NCBI RefSeq assembly: GCF_010183535.1
Contig: NC_071331.1
Coordinates: forward strand, 25,606,001 to 25,670,000
Length of the DNA stretch: 64,000 bases
Direction: 5' to 3'
Source of the DNA: Caenorhabditis remanei
Taxonomy: Eukaryota > Nematoda > Chromadorea > Rhabditida > Rhabditidae
This document shows, in pieces, positions 1-11,265 of this stretch. A program made the position numbers and the translations under genes. Numbering within the stretch: position 1 is the stretch's first letter; the number at the start of each line of letters is the position of its first letter. Below the pieces are notes generated by a model. That model had not been told where the DNA came from. It ran no database searches and worked only from the letters and a program-made list of their open reading frames with translations.

Positions 1-661
1 CTTGTTATTCAGTCCTGACGCGAATACTGGAGACGATGATGCCAAAAAGATTGTTATGGACAAGAGGGATACTGTAAGAATAGCGAAATATGTTATTCTC
101 AAAGACTGTCTAAGGTTCCGTCCAGACATGTCATCTTGTCGAATACAGAACGATGTTATTCAAAATCTGGAGCTAGTCAGTCGTGTCGAAAATAGAAAAA
201 ATGGAAAGCAATATTCGAGGTTTAGTCATTCCATCAGATATGGACAAAAGAAATAATATGTTATTCTCCAAGTTTCAAAAGAATGTCTGGGAGAGTATAA
301 GACGACGCTCTGCCAGAAATACAAAAAATACAATCTTCCTTCATGTCGGAATGAATTGTGTTTTAAGCCATGAATGAGAATATATGTTTATTCCGCTAAG
401 TAAAACAAAGAGTTATGAGAATGTAACGATAAGGGTATATAATATAGGATTCTCAAAGGTGTTATACATCCCGATATGAATGGCTGTGTAGCTGAAATTT
501 TTAGAATTCTGAATGTGTTTTCAAATTTTGTTTAGAATAGAAACTAACCAAGTTACAACGTTTTCATTCAGCAGTACTCGATTAATCTTGTCTTGTTAAT
601 ACTAAATTTGAAAACATAGTCACATCCCTTACTCAGCTTTCAGTCATAAAGGTTTCTATTT
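1..661. other. Gene-free stretch with degenerate short repeats
   Basis: No convincing exon is visible. The first 300 bases contain several loosely spaced copies of a TGTTATTC-like word (near 3, 50, 90, 152 and 258), which look like a decayed tandem repeat rather than coding sequence. Two open frames here have no splice signals or family likeness. The end of the stretch is the 3' flank of the minus-strand gene that stops at 662. Confidence 0.5.
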
Positions 662-1286
662 TTAAGACTTTTTAACAGTAGCCTGTGGGCACAACTCGAT
701 AAGCTTATTCACTGCCTTGATATGATCCTTAAGCATTAAATCAAGGATATACATATTATGCAATTTAGTTCTGCAGTAGGAGTCCTTCAAGTCAGCCATT
801 GTACCTTTCATGTCGTAAAGTCGAAAGTAGCTCTTTCTGAGAATTTCCGTGCATCGTTTGTTTCTTTTCGGATCAATCTTGTTCTTTTTGAAAAATGCTC
901 GGTATTCCGTGCTGAGAGCGAGCATTGCGTAAACCATTGCCTGAAAATCAACAAATTAAGTTAGACCTCTAATACACCGGCACACTCACAATACGAAGTT
1001 TCTCATTCATTGGTCCACGCCAAATATACCACTCTTGTTGTGCACAAAGGCGTTGAAGGTTTCGAATAGAGGCGAGTACAGAATCAAGTTTGCCGGTACA
1101 CTCGATCCACAAGGAGACGTCATCACTATCCATTTTCATCTGAAAGAGAGAACTGAAACTTTGAAAGTTTTCGTATCAGACACATCTTACCGTTCCTTGC
1201 ATGTTAATGTGCATATCGTAGTTTATCTGCCATTTGCTGCGTTTTTTTGGTTTAGGTTTGATGAGGGCGGAAAAGAAGTTACCCAT
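662..1286 (-). CDS. Small coiled-coil protein, paralogue of the 2465-3259 gene
   Basis: Three exons on the minus strand: 1191-1286, 990-1139 and 662-940. Donors are GTAAG and GTGAG and the acceptors end in TTTCAG and TTTTCAG. The spliced frame is 525 nt, or 174 residues. It starts MGNFFSALIKPKPKKR, a short basic leader, followed by a helix-rich body with no obvious signal peptide or membrane segment. I do not recognise a named family. Size, exon count, a W/C/G-containing block in exon 2 and an EYRAFF-N block resemble the next gene (EYQTFL-N there), so I infer an old tandem duplication. The ATG was chosen because it keeps frame across both introns; a second ATG lies right after the exon 2 acceptor and could serve a shorter form. 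Confidence 0.7.
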
Positions 1287-2464
1287 GATTTCGAGAGGGA
1301 TATAGTAGATGTGAGGGAATGAAAGGTTTGAGACTATGACTAGAGATTACTGTAGAAGAAGGGGCGGAGTTACGAGAGGAGTGGCTAACCGGTAGTTGTT
1401 ATTTTTTCAGTGAAATCGGGGTTGGAATAAAAATTTGACAGACTTAAATAGAGAGACACCTGAAAGGGAAAGTAGCGAAGTTGATAAATTTAGGAGCAAA
1501 TGTCTTGACGACTGTGGAAGTGATACATCAAGTCGTACAAATACTCAAGTTTTGGCATTATACTGACTTCGAAAAGGATATTTTTTAACTTGAAAGTAAT
1601 CGGTTTTTTTTTTGTCAGAAATCCGCCAGTTCCAGATCTCCATTTTTGTAATTGGCGCAACTTTTTATAGAAATCTTCTCTGCAGAGATGGATCACATTT
1701 TCAGTAACAGAGAATACGGAGGTTAAAACGCAAACAAATTGTGAACGAAATTGTGATTTTCCTTCAAGAAAAATAGGAGGAATGCTTTCTTTAAATGTTG
1801 CGTTGTGAATGGTGACGTAGCCTAGCTTAGATCACACGTTGCACATGAAGGTTAAGTTCGGTGAAATAATAGTTAATCATTATGTAACTAATTCGTACAC
1901 TCCACTCTTCTGCCACCTGCCAGGAAATACTGAAATCGGGACGGACTTTCACAGTCACTTCATTTCATTTATTTGCCACGGTCAGAAAATGGTAAACATA
2001 AAGTGAGTTCTATCAGTTTCCTTTTTTCGCTGGAGTCGTGAGGGAAATCAACTCACATCTTGATATTCTCTTCCTGGTAGCACACGGGAAAGTCTTTTTC
2101 CTTCGATCGATCTAAATTTCAGCTAGATTTAGACAACTATTTCAAGAAACTTTGATTGCTTGACAGACGTTCTCTCACAACTATTAAGAAAGTGCCAAAA
2201 AAGTGAAAATCGCCAAAAACCCTATTCTAGCCAGACCCGCGGCACATAAACTGATAGACACCCGTAGTAGGTCATAGCCATAAATAGATCTTGCTGAGGT
2301 CTTCATTTTTGTATATTTTTCAGCTCATAAAATTAAATTCCTTTCTAGCGAGTTACGCGACTACCCGTGTTGTTTCCTACAAAAAAGTGTCAGCTCACAT
2401 CGTAAATCCACTTCAAAGTTAACAAAAATACTCTTTATTCATTCATTGCTTCCAAAACAAAAAC
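1287..2464. other. Intergenic gap between two same-strand paralogues
   Basis: This is the 5' flank of the 662-1286 gene and the 3' flank of the 2465-3259 gene. One minus-strand open frame (1490-1696) contains KLEYLYDLM, loosely like the KLHNMYILDLM block of the downstream gene, and is listed separately as a possible exon relic. Nothing else is recognisable. Confidence 0.4.
1490..1696 (-). pseudogene. Possible exon relic of the small coiled-coil family
   Basis: A 68-codon open frame lies between the two coiled-coil paralogues on the same strand. An internal CTCTGCAG could have been a splice acceptor, and its tail (KLEYLYDLMYHF) resembles the KLHNMYILDLMLKDH part of the 662-1286 protein. No start exon or donor could be fitted, so a third, decayed copy is only an inference. 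A chance open frame is quite possible. Confidence 0.2.
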
Positions 2465-3259
2465 TCAAAGATAAAAAGCTTCCTCTCCAAATGGTTTAGC
2501 AGTGTGTTCAATACGGAAGTCTCTCATCATGATCTCCAAACATCCGATGCTATCAGACATCTTCTCAACCCCAGTCTTCTCCTCTTCTTTCTTCTCATTA
2601 TTCTCATCCTCATTCTCAACTTCTTCATCCGTATTTTCCGATTCCTCCAAATCCTCTTTCTTCTCCTCCTTCTTCCTCTTCCTAATCTTCTCCTTCTTTC
2701 CCACATCAACTAATTCCAGAATCTTCCGGAGTTCCAAGTTGATCAACTGATTCAACCTCTTCTTATAGGGCGACATTTCGAAGAGGTAGCATTCGTTATT
2801 GTATAAAAACGTCTGGTATTCACAAGCGACGTCGGCGGTTTGTTGAGCGATTTCCTGTAGTTAGAGGGATTCTGAATCCGTTTTCAAATTTTTAGTCTAC
2901 GATGAAAATAAAGTGTAACTTCCTTCATTCTCATCCTAGACCAAATTTAAAAACAGATTCGGAATTCTCGTGACGTCCTCTTCATACCTCCCACAACTCC
3001 ACTAATGACCCCTTTCCCTTTGCCTCCTTCTTCTCCAACGCCGTCTGCACACTCCGAAGTTTCCACAATTCCTCGCTGATACCTCGAATAGTTCCCTCAC
3101 ATCGTGCCCATCGACGGCCATTGCGTTTTACCTGGAAATTTGAATTTCGCGCATTCTAGTAAAATAGAGCGCACTACTCACCAATGGAAGCAAATACTTG
3201 GAAACCTTCATTTCCTCGAGATCGTGTTTCTTCTGGAAACGGGAAAAAGACAGACCCAT
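2465..3259 (-). CDS. Coiled-coil protein with acidic/basic C-terminal region
   Basis: Exons 3182-3259, 2988-3131 and 2465-2854 join to 612 nt (203 residues) with all junctions in phase 0. The protein starts MGLSFSRFQKKHDLEEMKV, has a Leu-rich helical middle, then a strongly charged stretch of K/E repeats (about residues 125-170) typical of an intrinsically charged coiled coil. No enzyme motif, signal peptide or transmembrane segment is seen. I do not recognise the family. The first exon was extended upstream of an internal CCAG because the frame stays open to an ATG in good context. The charged stretch produces several shadow open frames on both strands. The downstream 662-1286 gene looks like a diverged sister. 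Confidence 0.7.
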
Positions 3260-3722
3260 TTTTGTGGAAATGGGAAAATGAGTTTGTGCCGAGAAAAATA
3301 GAGCGCGGGGATACTGTAGAAAATGAATTGGATCTTGTTATTGTCTGGCAGATGCGAGAAGTGACATGTTTTCGAAATTTTCTCCTAGAAATGGGGGTGC
3401 CAGAAATGTAAAAGAAGAAGAAAATCAACAAAAAAATCAAAAAATTAGGAGCCGATTGGCGCGCCAACGTCATCCCAGCCGCTTCAGGTTTTTTTCAGTT
3501 TCCAGGAAATCGCTAATTTCCTAACAATGCATATTTTGAATAAAACAGTATAGTTTACGGTTTCATTTTGCGAAAAGAGAATCTATTGTTCGAAAATGAG
3601 AATTAAAGACACAAAGAGACAGATACATTAAGGGAAACGGTGGGAAAGAGAAAATGAACGTAATGAAATTAAAAGAAAGTCATTGAGAATCTGTGTTGGG
3701 GGTCAAAAAGTCGTTGAGCTCT
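3260..3722. other. Intergenic gap
   Basis: 5' flank of the 2465-3259 gene and 3' flank of the BAP31-like gene. AT-rich, with a short GC-rich patch near 3460. No exon with splice support was found. Confidence 0.4.
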
Positions 3723-4933
3723 CTAATCCTTCTTCTTGTCACCCTTGGAGTCGTTGGCGGCGAGAAGGTCCGAGACACGATCGAATTCGCGTTGAAGTCC
3801 CTCCGACTGCTTCTTGAGGGTGTCACGATCAGTGTTGGCGGATTTCAGCTCGCCACGGAGCTTCTCGATCTGTTTGTTCAAGTCGGCAACCTCGTCACTG
3901 GTCTCTGTCTGAAATCATTGATTTTATTTGAATTCTTATTCGGATAAGAAGGGAAATCTCTCTTACCGCATTCATCAAAGTTCTGGCGGTCTTGGATGCG
4001 GACTCGGCTTGTCTCATGGCGGCCTCACTGGCGGCTTCGAGTTGAGCGGCGCGGCTCAAAAGGGTCATAATACGTTGAATGACCATCCAGAGGAGCAACG
4101 AGAATCCCGAGATGTAGAGATTTCTCTGAGCGCGGAAGAGACGCATGTGATGGGTGGCGTCCGATTCGGCGGTTCGTTGCATTTTGTCTTCGAGTCCGTT
4201 GTATTTCATCGTCTCACGGACACCGTCGGCGAACAGGATGAACAGGACGAAGCCGAACGTCATCGAGTAGATGTGCGCGTGTTTTGAGAGCGCAGTGAAG
4301 AGACGTGATTTGAAGAGTTTGCTCCATCTGGAAAATATTCGTTGAAATGTGATTTTTTAAAACAATTTTTTGCATTAAATGTAGCGAGCTTCAATATATA
4401 CAAAATGTGTTCGCAAAACTGACTAGAGACGGTCATGGAATCAGTTTGTAGTTATGGGACGTGACCTATTCCATTGGAAAGCTGAGAAAACGCTGATTTC
4501 AAATATATATTCAGTTTTTGCTCTCGTGGCCTGGTATTCGAGAAAAACGAGGTCAAAGTTGAGAAAAATGTCTTTTCGACGTGCTAAATTGCAATAATTT
4601 GACATTTTCCAGAACTTTGCCCTTGTTTTTCTTGAATACCAGACCTCGAGGACAACAACTGAATATGTATTTGAAATCAGCGTGATTTCAGCTTTCCTAA
4701 TAGTTTTCAAGCAAAAATCTTCTAGGAATGCTGTCTTCTTACTTTGGGGAGCTACATTTTACTACTAATTACAGAAAAAAGTCGAATTTCCAGTCAAAAA
4801 GAGTATATTTTCAGATAGTTTGCTCCAAGCCGCGCACTCACAACGTTGGTCGAATCCATGGAAGGAGCAGGATGAATGTGGCGGCGATTTCCGCATAAAG
4901 CACGCCGGCCACAATTGTCCATTGAAGTGTCAT
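3723..4933 (-). CDS. BAP31 homologue, ER membrane chaperone/sorting protein
   Basis: Exons 4842-4933, 3967-4327 and 3723-3908 give 639 nt (212 residues). The family acts in the ER membrane as a sorting and quality-control factor for membrane proteins. The sequence shows the expected plan: a first membrane segment near residues 6-27 (starts MTLQWTIVAGVLYAE), two more near 43-61 and 100-120, then a cytosolic coiled coil rich in A/E/K/L, and a dilysine-type tail ending GDKKKD that fits ER retrieval. A TTTCAG acceptor lies 5 nt upstream of the ATG, consistent with trans-splicing. Intron 1 (4328-4841) carries a MITE-like inverted repeat. From memory the C. elegans orthologue is Y54G2A.18. Confidence 0.9.
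4466..4702. repeat. MITE-like inverted repeat in the BAP31 intron
   Basis: Two arms of about 80 bp face each other. The left arm reads GGAAAGCTGAG...CGCTGATTTCAAATA...GGCCTGGTATTC and the right arm is its approximate reverse complement, ending near 4700. The spacer is about 60 bp. A single-arm relative of the same family lies at 51718-51815. No coding capacity, so it is non-autonomous. Confidence 0.75.
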
Positions 4934-6047
4934 TCTTCTGAAACGAGATTTCTTTAAAGTGAGTCTTCTGAAATTCGGGAAACGTAGTGAGTTGTAATTG
5001 AAAGAGCAAAAATCTGTTCTTCCGAAAAGTGGAAAAACGTTCAATCTAGAAGAAAATTGATGAGAAAAGAAGCAAAAATTGTGTGGGTGAGTGTGGTGAT
5101 AAGCGAGGAGAAAATGAAGAAACATGCCAATAAACAACTGGCCGGGGCAGGAATGAAAAGAATCGATTGAACCGGAGGAGAGGAGGCGTGTAGAGAAAAA
5201 GAAGTAAGAGAACAAGGCACCAAAAAACAAAATAAATTGTAAATATCAACAATTTTCTCTCCTTTTTGGGTAGATTTCAGTTTATTTATATTTATAAGCT
5301 CCATATGCCGACGTAGCCTATGGATACGTGTTCGTTAACGTGTTGGAGATGGGAGGGGAAAGAGTTGCGAAATCGGTTTTCTTTGAACGGGAATGACTAA
5401 ACAATCTATATGTCAAAAAAGCGCCGGAGAGAGAGAGTGGAGGCGTAGACATATGGAAAGTTTGCAAGAGATGACGTGGCTTGCTAGGCCTTGACCTACT
5501 ATCCAACGTCTCCTTCGTTCTGATCTGATCTGAGGAATTGAAAAAACAATGAATTGAGAAATATACTCGGGAATTACAGTTCAACCGAAAAGGCTCGAGT
5601 AAAAATCTGAAATGGGGAGACGATTCGACGGATTCATTCAAAAACGGGGGAGAAGTGTATATATTCGATGGCCAATAGGGGGGAAATAATAATAATAATC
5701 AATACGAAGAGAGAGTAATCAAATATATCGGAAGAAGGCGAGACCACGGGAAAACAAATGGTATACATATAGGGGGAGTATAAATTTACCGGGGGGAAAA
5801 TTAAAGAAAAAGTTAAGAAGAAAGCGTTTATGCTAATCGTACAATGTGGTTTTCAAGGAAGATGGGATGGGACAAAGGAACAATATGAGAGAGTTGGAAT
5901 TTGAATTTATTGAAGAAGGCGAGTGGTGATGGATGGTGGGGAGTTCAGGCTTCTGAAATGGAAGAAAATTAAGTAAGATTTAAGAAAAGTTTGATTAAAA
6001 GCAGAATTTCCAATCTTGTCAACCTAAAATCCCACCAAGAAAAAAAA
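4934..6047. other. Intergenic gap, BAP31-like promoter side and ubc-13 3' flank
   Basis: Separates two minus-strand genes by 1.1 kb, too far for a typical worm operon. It is purine-rich on the plus strand and contains an AATAATAATAAT run near 5686. The open frames between 5040 and 5640 are low-complexity and have no start exon or splice support. Confidence 0.4.
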
Positions 6048-6552
6048 CTACTGACGAGCATAGGAAAGAGTCCACTGTTTCGCGGTCTTGATTGCCTCCG
6101 CCTCATTCGTTTTCCACTGCTCCGCGACGTCGGTAGCCAACGGGTCCTCTGGATTCGGAGCCGATAAGAGAGCCTGAATTGACAGAAGGACGGTGCGAAT
6201 CTGGAGAGCCGGCGACCATTTGTCTATAAAAATCGATATTTTGGAAAATTCTCTTTGATTAAAAAACGATACCTTTCAAAATATCGAGACAAATCCGCCC
6301 GAGCTTATCGATATTTGGGTGATAGATCTTTGTCATGAATCGGACTTTTGGCGCGGCCATTGGATATTCCTCTGGCAAGAAAAGCTCCAGTTTGAAGACT
6401 CCGCCAGCAAACGGTGAATCGTCTGGACCGGCTATCATGACGTGGAAGTATCTGGCGTTACTTTCATCCGGATTCGCCGATATCCCGGGCACCGGATCGG
6501 CGAGAAGCCGCTGAGTCTCTTTGATGATTCTTCGTGGAAGCTGGCCAGCCAT
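6048..6552 (-). CDS. ubc-13: Ubiquitin-conjugating enzyme E2 N, UBC-13
   Basis: Two exons, 6273-6552 and 6048-6223, join in phase 1 to 456 nt (151 residues, the usual length). UBC-13 forms Lys63-linked ubiquitin chains together with a UEV partner in DNA damage tolerance and signalling. The E2 fold is plain: N-terminal [11 protein letters not shown] helix, the HPN tripeptide at 78-80, the active-site cysteine in GRICLDILK (Cys88), and the [18 protein letters not shown] crossover helix in exon 2. The acceptor TTGCAG sits one base before the ATG, consistent with trans-splicing. Exon 2 ends SYARQ. Upstream on the same strand is manf-1. The orthologue in C. elegans is Y54G2A.31 from memory. Confidence 0.95.
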
Positions 6553-7391
6553 CCTGCAACTTTTGTGATGAAAGTGATGGAATTCTAGAGATTTTCAAGA
6601 AAAAAATAGAGCAAGAAGGAAAAAAGGAGGAGAACAGATCAAAGCGGTGATCTCATCATTCAAAAATTTTGGCGGGAAAATAATATTGCGAAATTATTTT
6701 GGTGAAAAAACAACACAATTGTTTCTTTTTTATTGTTAGACTTGTTTTTGTCACATTTATTAGATAATTTTCGCTCTAACCTCACGAAAATCGATGGTTT
6801 TTGAGCCTTTTATTACAGCGTATGAGCTTTTTTTGCCGCTGTAAGATGAAAACAAGTCGAATCACTGAATTCTATTGCTAAATATCCAAAAGAGCTGTTC
6901 GATTCTCCAAAAGTTATCAGAAAGAAGAGAAATCAACGGATTCCGAACAAAAAACTTGGATCAACTAATGGAACATGAATAGTTTTGTAAAAATGTCGCC
7001 AAATCTGTCGAATTTCATGATTTCATCAAAACATTGTGATTCTGTAGCAAGCACGACAGTTTCTCCTCGAGCTTTCTGCTTTACAGTGAGAAATAGTGCC
7101 AATAGACAAAAAGGATAGCGAAACTTGACATTCTCTGCCAAAAAATGTATTTGAAGACAAAAAGATACTGAAAGCGGCAAAAGTGACCGACGAAAACGGA
7201 GAAAGACGTTTTCATCTTATCAAAATTATTAAAAGCTTCATTTTGACCAGACCAGTTGATGAGGGGAAGGATGATGAAACAAGAAAAGGGATAAAACCAC
7301 AGAAAATTTCGAAAAAAGGAAATAAATTATTAACAAGTATCAATTTGAAACACGCTAATCTTAAAACACATGAAGTGAAAATGGGGTGAAA
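6553..7391. other. Intergenic gap between manf-1 and ubc-13
   Basis: AT-rich spacer of about 840 bp between two same-strand genes. Two overlapping open frames (6965-7180 minus and 7183-7389 plus) have neither splice signals nor recognisable content. The right end is the 3' flank of manf-1. Confidence 0.4.
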
Positions 7392-8062
7392 TCACAGCTC
7401 GTCTTTGACATATTTCGGCTTCAACTCCTCGATTCGCTTGATGAACTCGGTCTTCTCGGTGCACCCTTTGCACGACTCTCCCCACTCGCCAAGAATGTTT
7501 TTGAGCTCCTTCACGCGCATCTTCTTCAAATCGATAGTCTTCCAGTCGAGTGGTTTGTCTAAAAACACGCGGAAATTAGGAGACGAATTTGGGAGTTTCG
7601 CAACTAACCATATTTCAGCTCGCAAATTTGGGCGTCCTTGCTCTTCAGTTTGTCGATACAAACTTTTTCGGTTGGCATCGACCAACTGAGTGGTTTGGTG
7701 ACCTCGTTCATGATAGAAGTGGCGGATTCTGGGAGAGCGCCGATGTAGAAGCACTGGAAATTTTTAAAAATTGAGAAATTTGTTGTTTTCGGCGAAAAAC
7801 TTACGAATTTGTGTTCCTTATTCTTCGCCGTCGCACAATGCTCACGAATCACTTTTCCTATCGCATCCGGCTTCGATTTGTCGGCAGAGGGGACCTTGGC
7901 CATCACATCGTCCAACACCTTTTTACATACTGAAAATTTGAGCTCAAAATCGATAAAAATCACCGCATTTAGCATATAATAAAACTAACCTTCGCATTGT
8001 TGTGCGGAAACAACTGCGATAATCGCCAAGGAGACAAGAATGAGACGTGTGCCGACGATCAT
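7392..8062 (-). CDS. manf-1: MANF/CDNF family secreted ER-stress factor
   Basis: Four exons (7990-8062, 7805-7929, 7609-7753, 7392-7558) give 510 nt, 169 residues. The family is an ER-resident and secreted cytoprotective factor induced by unfolded protein stress. Visible features: a signal peptide over residues 1-20 ending VVSA, then QQCEVCKK, a saposin-like N-terminal domain, and a C-terminal SAP-like domain with a CKGC motif. Eight cysteines occur in total, as expected for the family, and the last residues are KDEL, the ER-retrieval signal. A TTTCAG acceptor stands 4 nt before the ATG. Junction phases are 1, 0 and 1. C. elegans orthologue Y54G2A.23 from memory. Confidence 0.95.
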
Positions 8063-8392
8063 CTGACTGAAAGAAAATCCCACGGATTAGTGAGCCAGGA
8101 ATATTCTATGGATTCGAAAAGAAGCAGAAGAGGAGGACGAAAATTTGAAGAAAAGAGCCCAAAAACGCAGAAAAGCCCTTGGAAAAGCGCGGAGAACCGA
8201 GAGAAAATGAACGGGATTCGAGAAAATAAAGCTGACGTGTTTGCACGCCCGACGGGCGTGTCAGCGACCCGGCTGGCGCGTTTCCGATTTCGCGCGGAAT
8301 ATTTGAATTTAGTTATTTATTTCAGTTTCTTTTATTTACAAGAAAATCACAGAATGTGATGCAATTGTACGAAAAATTATTGAAGCAATTTA
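8063..8392. other. Intergenic gap, manf-1 promoter region
   Basis: 5' flank of manf-1 and 3' flank of the FBA_2-like gene. A GC-rich patch near 8235-8290 contains an imperfect palindrome around CGCCCGACGGGCG. I saw no consensus ER-stress element with certainty. Confidence 0.4.
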
Positions 8393-9824
8393 TCAATAAG
8401 CTGACTGCTGATCCGGCCAGAAATAGAACTCCAGAATCGTCCTTTTGAATTCGGGCGTCTCGTCCTCTGCAGATGCCTCTGGAATATGTGACTCGCAGAT
8501 GGTTGCAGTGCGACCATCGGCACGTCGGATTGACCATCCGCCAGTAACTGGACATGTGAACTCGTTGTGGCTGGAAAATTTAGGGGTATTTTAGTTGAAG
8601 GTGTGAAACATGCTGCATCTTCCACATATCTCAATTGGTGAGAGTTTCTGTTGAAAATTGATGCGATTTTTGAAATCTACAGGCTCGATTTCATAAACAT
8701 TCAAACGGGACGCTGTTTCTTCATTTAACTGTTTTGTTTCTAAGCTATGGGCTCTCAGTCGGGTCGTTGTAGGGTCGTTTAGAAATGGAGCGCCGTTACA
8801 AACTCACATTTTCAGTTTTCTGTTGACTCCTTTCCCCAATACAGTGAACTCGATCCCGGACATCACATCTTCACGACTGAGATTCTTTTCCTTGATGTAC
8901 ATCTTCCTCATCTTCATCTCCCCACCCGACATCCATCCTTTCAAGAATTCGTTGACTGGATCCGGCATGGTATTACACTCTTGAAGTGTGACTGCATATG
9001 CTTGCTGACTCAACGCATGCAACTGAGTCGACGAGGCGGGGGAGCATTTAGCATTCCAAATAAGCAAATCATCGACTTCGAAGTGGATCCGTCGAGTAGC
9101 AGAATGCTTGAATGGATCGGAATAGAAGGCGAGATACGGTGTCTTCTTGCAGTGTTCCAGAAATGTTGGAGCGAATGTGGTGTTGACGATTATTTTACGG
9201 ACTGAAAATTCACTTTATTTATTTAAAAGTGACAACTTTTCTCCACTTACTCTCTCCCTTGAACTCGTGCGAGATCCAGTTGAGGAATGGCTCGTTGTTA
9301 TAGGTTCCTTGGATCCTGACTTCCTTGATTTTGGTGATACCGTAGGTGCCGACCAAGATCTTTGCCATCTCGGTCAGGCCTATACGATTGTCGTTCCAGT
9401 AGGACACCATATTAGCGTCTGTCTTTTGACAGAAGGTCACAAAGTAGTCTCCGATGAAGCATTCGTCTGGAAAAGAGGTTTTGCTGAAACTATGCGGGTT
9501 ACGGTAACTTACAACTCTTTGTGCAAGGGTAGTCCATCTTGAAATCTTTCTCATCGAGACAATCCAGTGTCCATTTCCTCCCTTTCACCGTCAGTATCAC
9601 CTTCTTCAACTTATTGTCTCCTGAGATGATGCTCAACGAGTCAACCGGGATCTCCTCATGTACTGGCATGTTGTGTGGGAGGTAGACATGTTCGAGACTG
9701 GAAATCAGGTGACTTTTGGGGATTATTTTGGTTATAAGTTGACCTACAACTCGAACGGATTTCCCATTTGACGAGTTGAGACAGAACGAGTCCCTTTTTT
9801 GACGGCAAGTGACAGGTTCTGCAT
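8393..9824 (-). CDS. F-box-associated domain (FBA_2-like) protein without visible F-box
   Basis: Five exons (9748-9824, 9513-9697, 9251-9466, 8808-9201, 8393-8570) give 1050 nt, 349 residues; phases 2, 1, 1 and 2 all close. The exon 4 region with LHALSQQAYAVTLQECNTM followed by NEFLKGWMSGGEMKMRKM matches the style of the worm FBA_2 domain, found in the greatly expanded F-box family of putative substrate receptors for SCF ubiquitin ligases. The usual N-terminal F-box helix (LPxLPxxxLxxV) is not evident; the protein instead begins MQNLSLAVKKG. Either the F-box was lost, a 5' exon was missed, or this is a stand-alone FBA_2 protein. A CTTCAG acceptor lies about 10 nt before the ATG. Confidence 0.75.
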
Positions 9825-11265
9825 TTTTTCAACCTGAAGTAAGCTCTCTCACTCAACCAATCTAAGAGAAACAGAAATCAGAAGCGGTAAAACGGGAAAA
9901 AATCTGGAAACGGTGAGAACATAAGTGTCGGAAAGATCATAACGGATGATTGGTTATCTGAGGAACAATAGATTTTGAATTCAATTGATCAGATTACTGT
10001 AGTCGTGCACGGAATGGCTGGCCACATTCTTCAGCCATCTTCTAAATATCGTATTGGTCAAAAAGTTGTAAACTTTGACAGTTTTCAATTGAAGAGGTCC
10101 AAATTTGAGAGGGTGTCATGGTTATACTGATTGCCCCATCAAGTAACTTTTTAATGAACCAAACAGATTAAAAGTAGAGCTTCATTTTTGTAGTTGACAA
10201 CTTTTGTGTACGGACGCTCCCTAGCAAGTTACATATCGACAAAGTAATTTCTCCCTCAAATCGACCAATTTCAGTGTAAAATAGTGATACTTTTGAGCTG
10301 TCGTCTTAGCATTACTATAACTCTCTAGGGATTGTTCGTACTGAAAAATAGTCAAATACAAAAAAAGAAATTCTACTTTTGATCTGTATAATTCATTAAA
10401 AATCAAATTGATGGGACACTCAGAATTACCATGACGCACTCTCAAAGTTGGACAATTTCAATTGAGAACAGCAAAAGTTTACAACCGGTACTGTATCAGT
10501 TCAGTCATCCTACGGAAAAGCTATTTCCAGGAATCTTTATGACTTGATCAAGATTTCGACAGTTGAATACCAGAGAGAAATAGGATATGTGTACATGTGT
10601 AGGTACGAACACTATGAGGCCGGCGGGCGGGGTCTAGTACTAATGTCATAAATCATCAACTTTTATGATTATGTTTATGGCTAGCTGAAACTATAATGCA
10701 CAAGATTTATTACTAATTCCGAAGTTGAAAATAAATCTGATTTTCCTGGTGACTTTGAAGAAAAAAAAAACTAAATATGAAGCAGATCCAAACGAAAACC
10801 ATGGAGTCTGTAATTATCTCCGTCTCACGAGAACACGACATAACTAGCAATTATTTGGAATGAAAAACAAGACAAAATAGAAAAAGAGAAGAAGCTGAAA
10901 ATGTAGGTGACGTAGCTGGTGAGTCTTTCAAAAACAGTAAAAATTCCAAAAAATGAACCGCCCTATAACACACGCGGACTCAAATTCTGAAAATAGAATG
11001 AAATGAGGAGACGGTTTCCCGGGAAACCGTTACTCCTGGGATTGATGAGGGCGGTGAGCAGGAACACTCACACACAATGAATCGAACGAATTCTTAGAAT
11101 GTGGAGCAAAAATAATTGACATCAATCATCTCTTTTCCTTGGGGACCTGCCTAAACCGAATAACAAGAAAAAAGTTAATTATAGATAACAATGATTATAT
11201 TCATAAAATGGAGAAACAACAACAATAAGAAAACGGAACAAAACGAAAAAAAAAATCCAAAAAAG
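9825..11265. other. Intergenic gap with an internal hairpin element
   Basis: Contains the MITE at 10062-10492. The rest is AT-rich with no exon. The open frame at 10221-10445 lies inside the repeat. The end is the 3' flank of the CCDC137-like gene. Confidence 0.45.
10062..10492. repeat. MITE-like inverted repeat (family with TTGTAGTTGACAACTTTT arm)
   Basis: The left arm begins AAGTTGTAAACTTTGACAG and the right end is its approximate reverse complement. Subterminal segments include ATTTTTGTAGTTGACAACTT near 10186 and, facing it, TACTTTTGATCTGTA near 10373. The second family member, also with both arms, is at 41705-42194; partial relatives occur at 22930-22960 and 60010-60070. No protein is encoded. 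Confidence 0.7.

Noticed and set aside
10221..10445. 74-codon minus-strand frame
   Set aside because: Lies within a hairpin repeat and has no family likeness.
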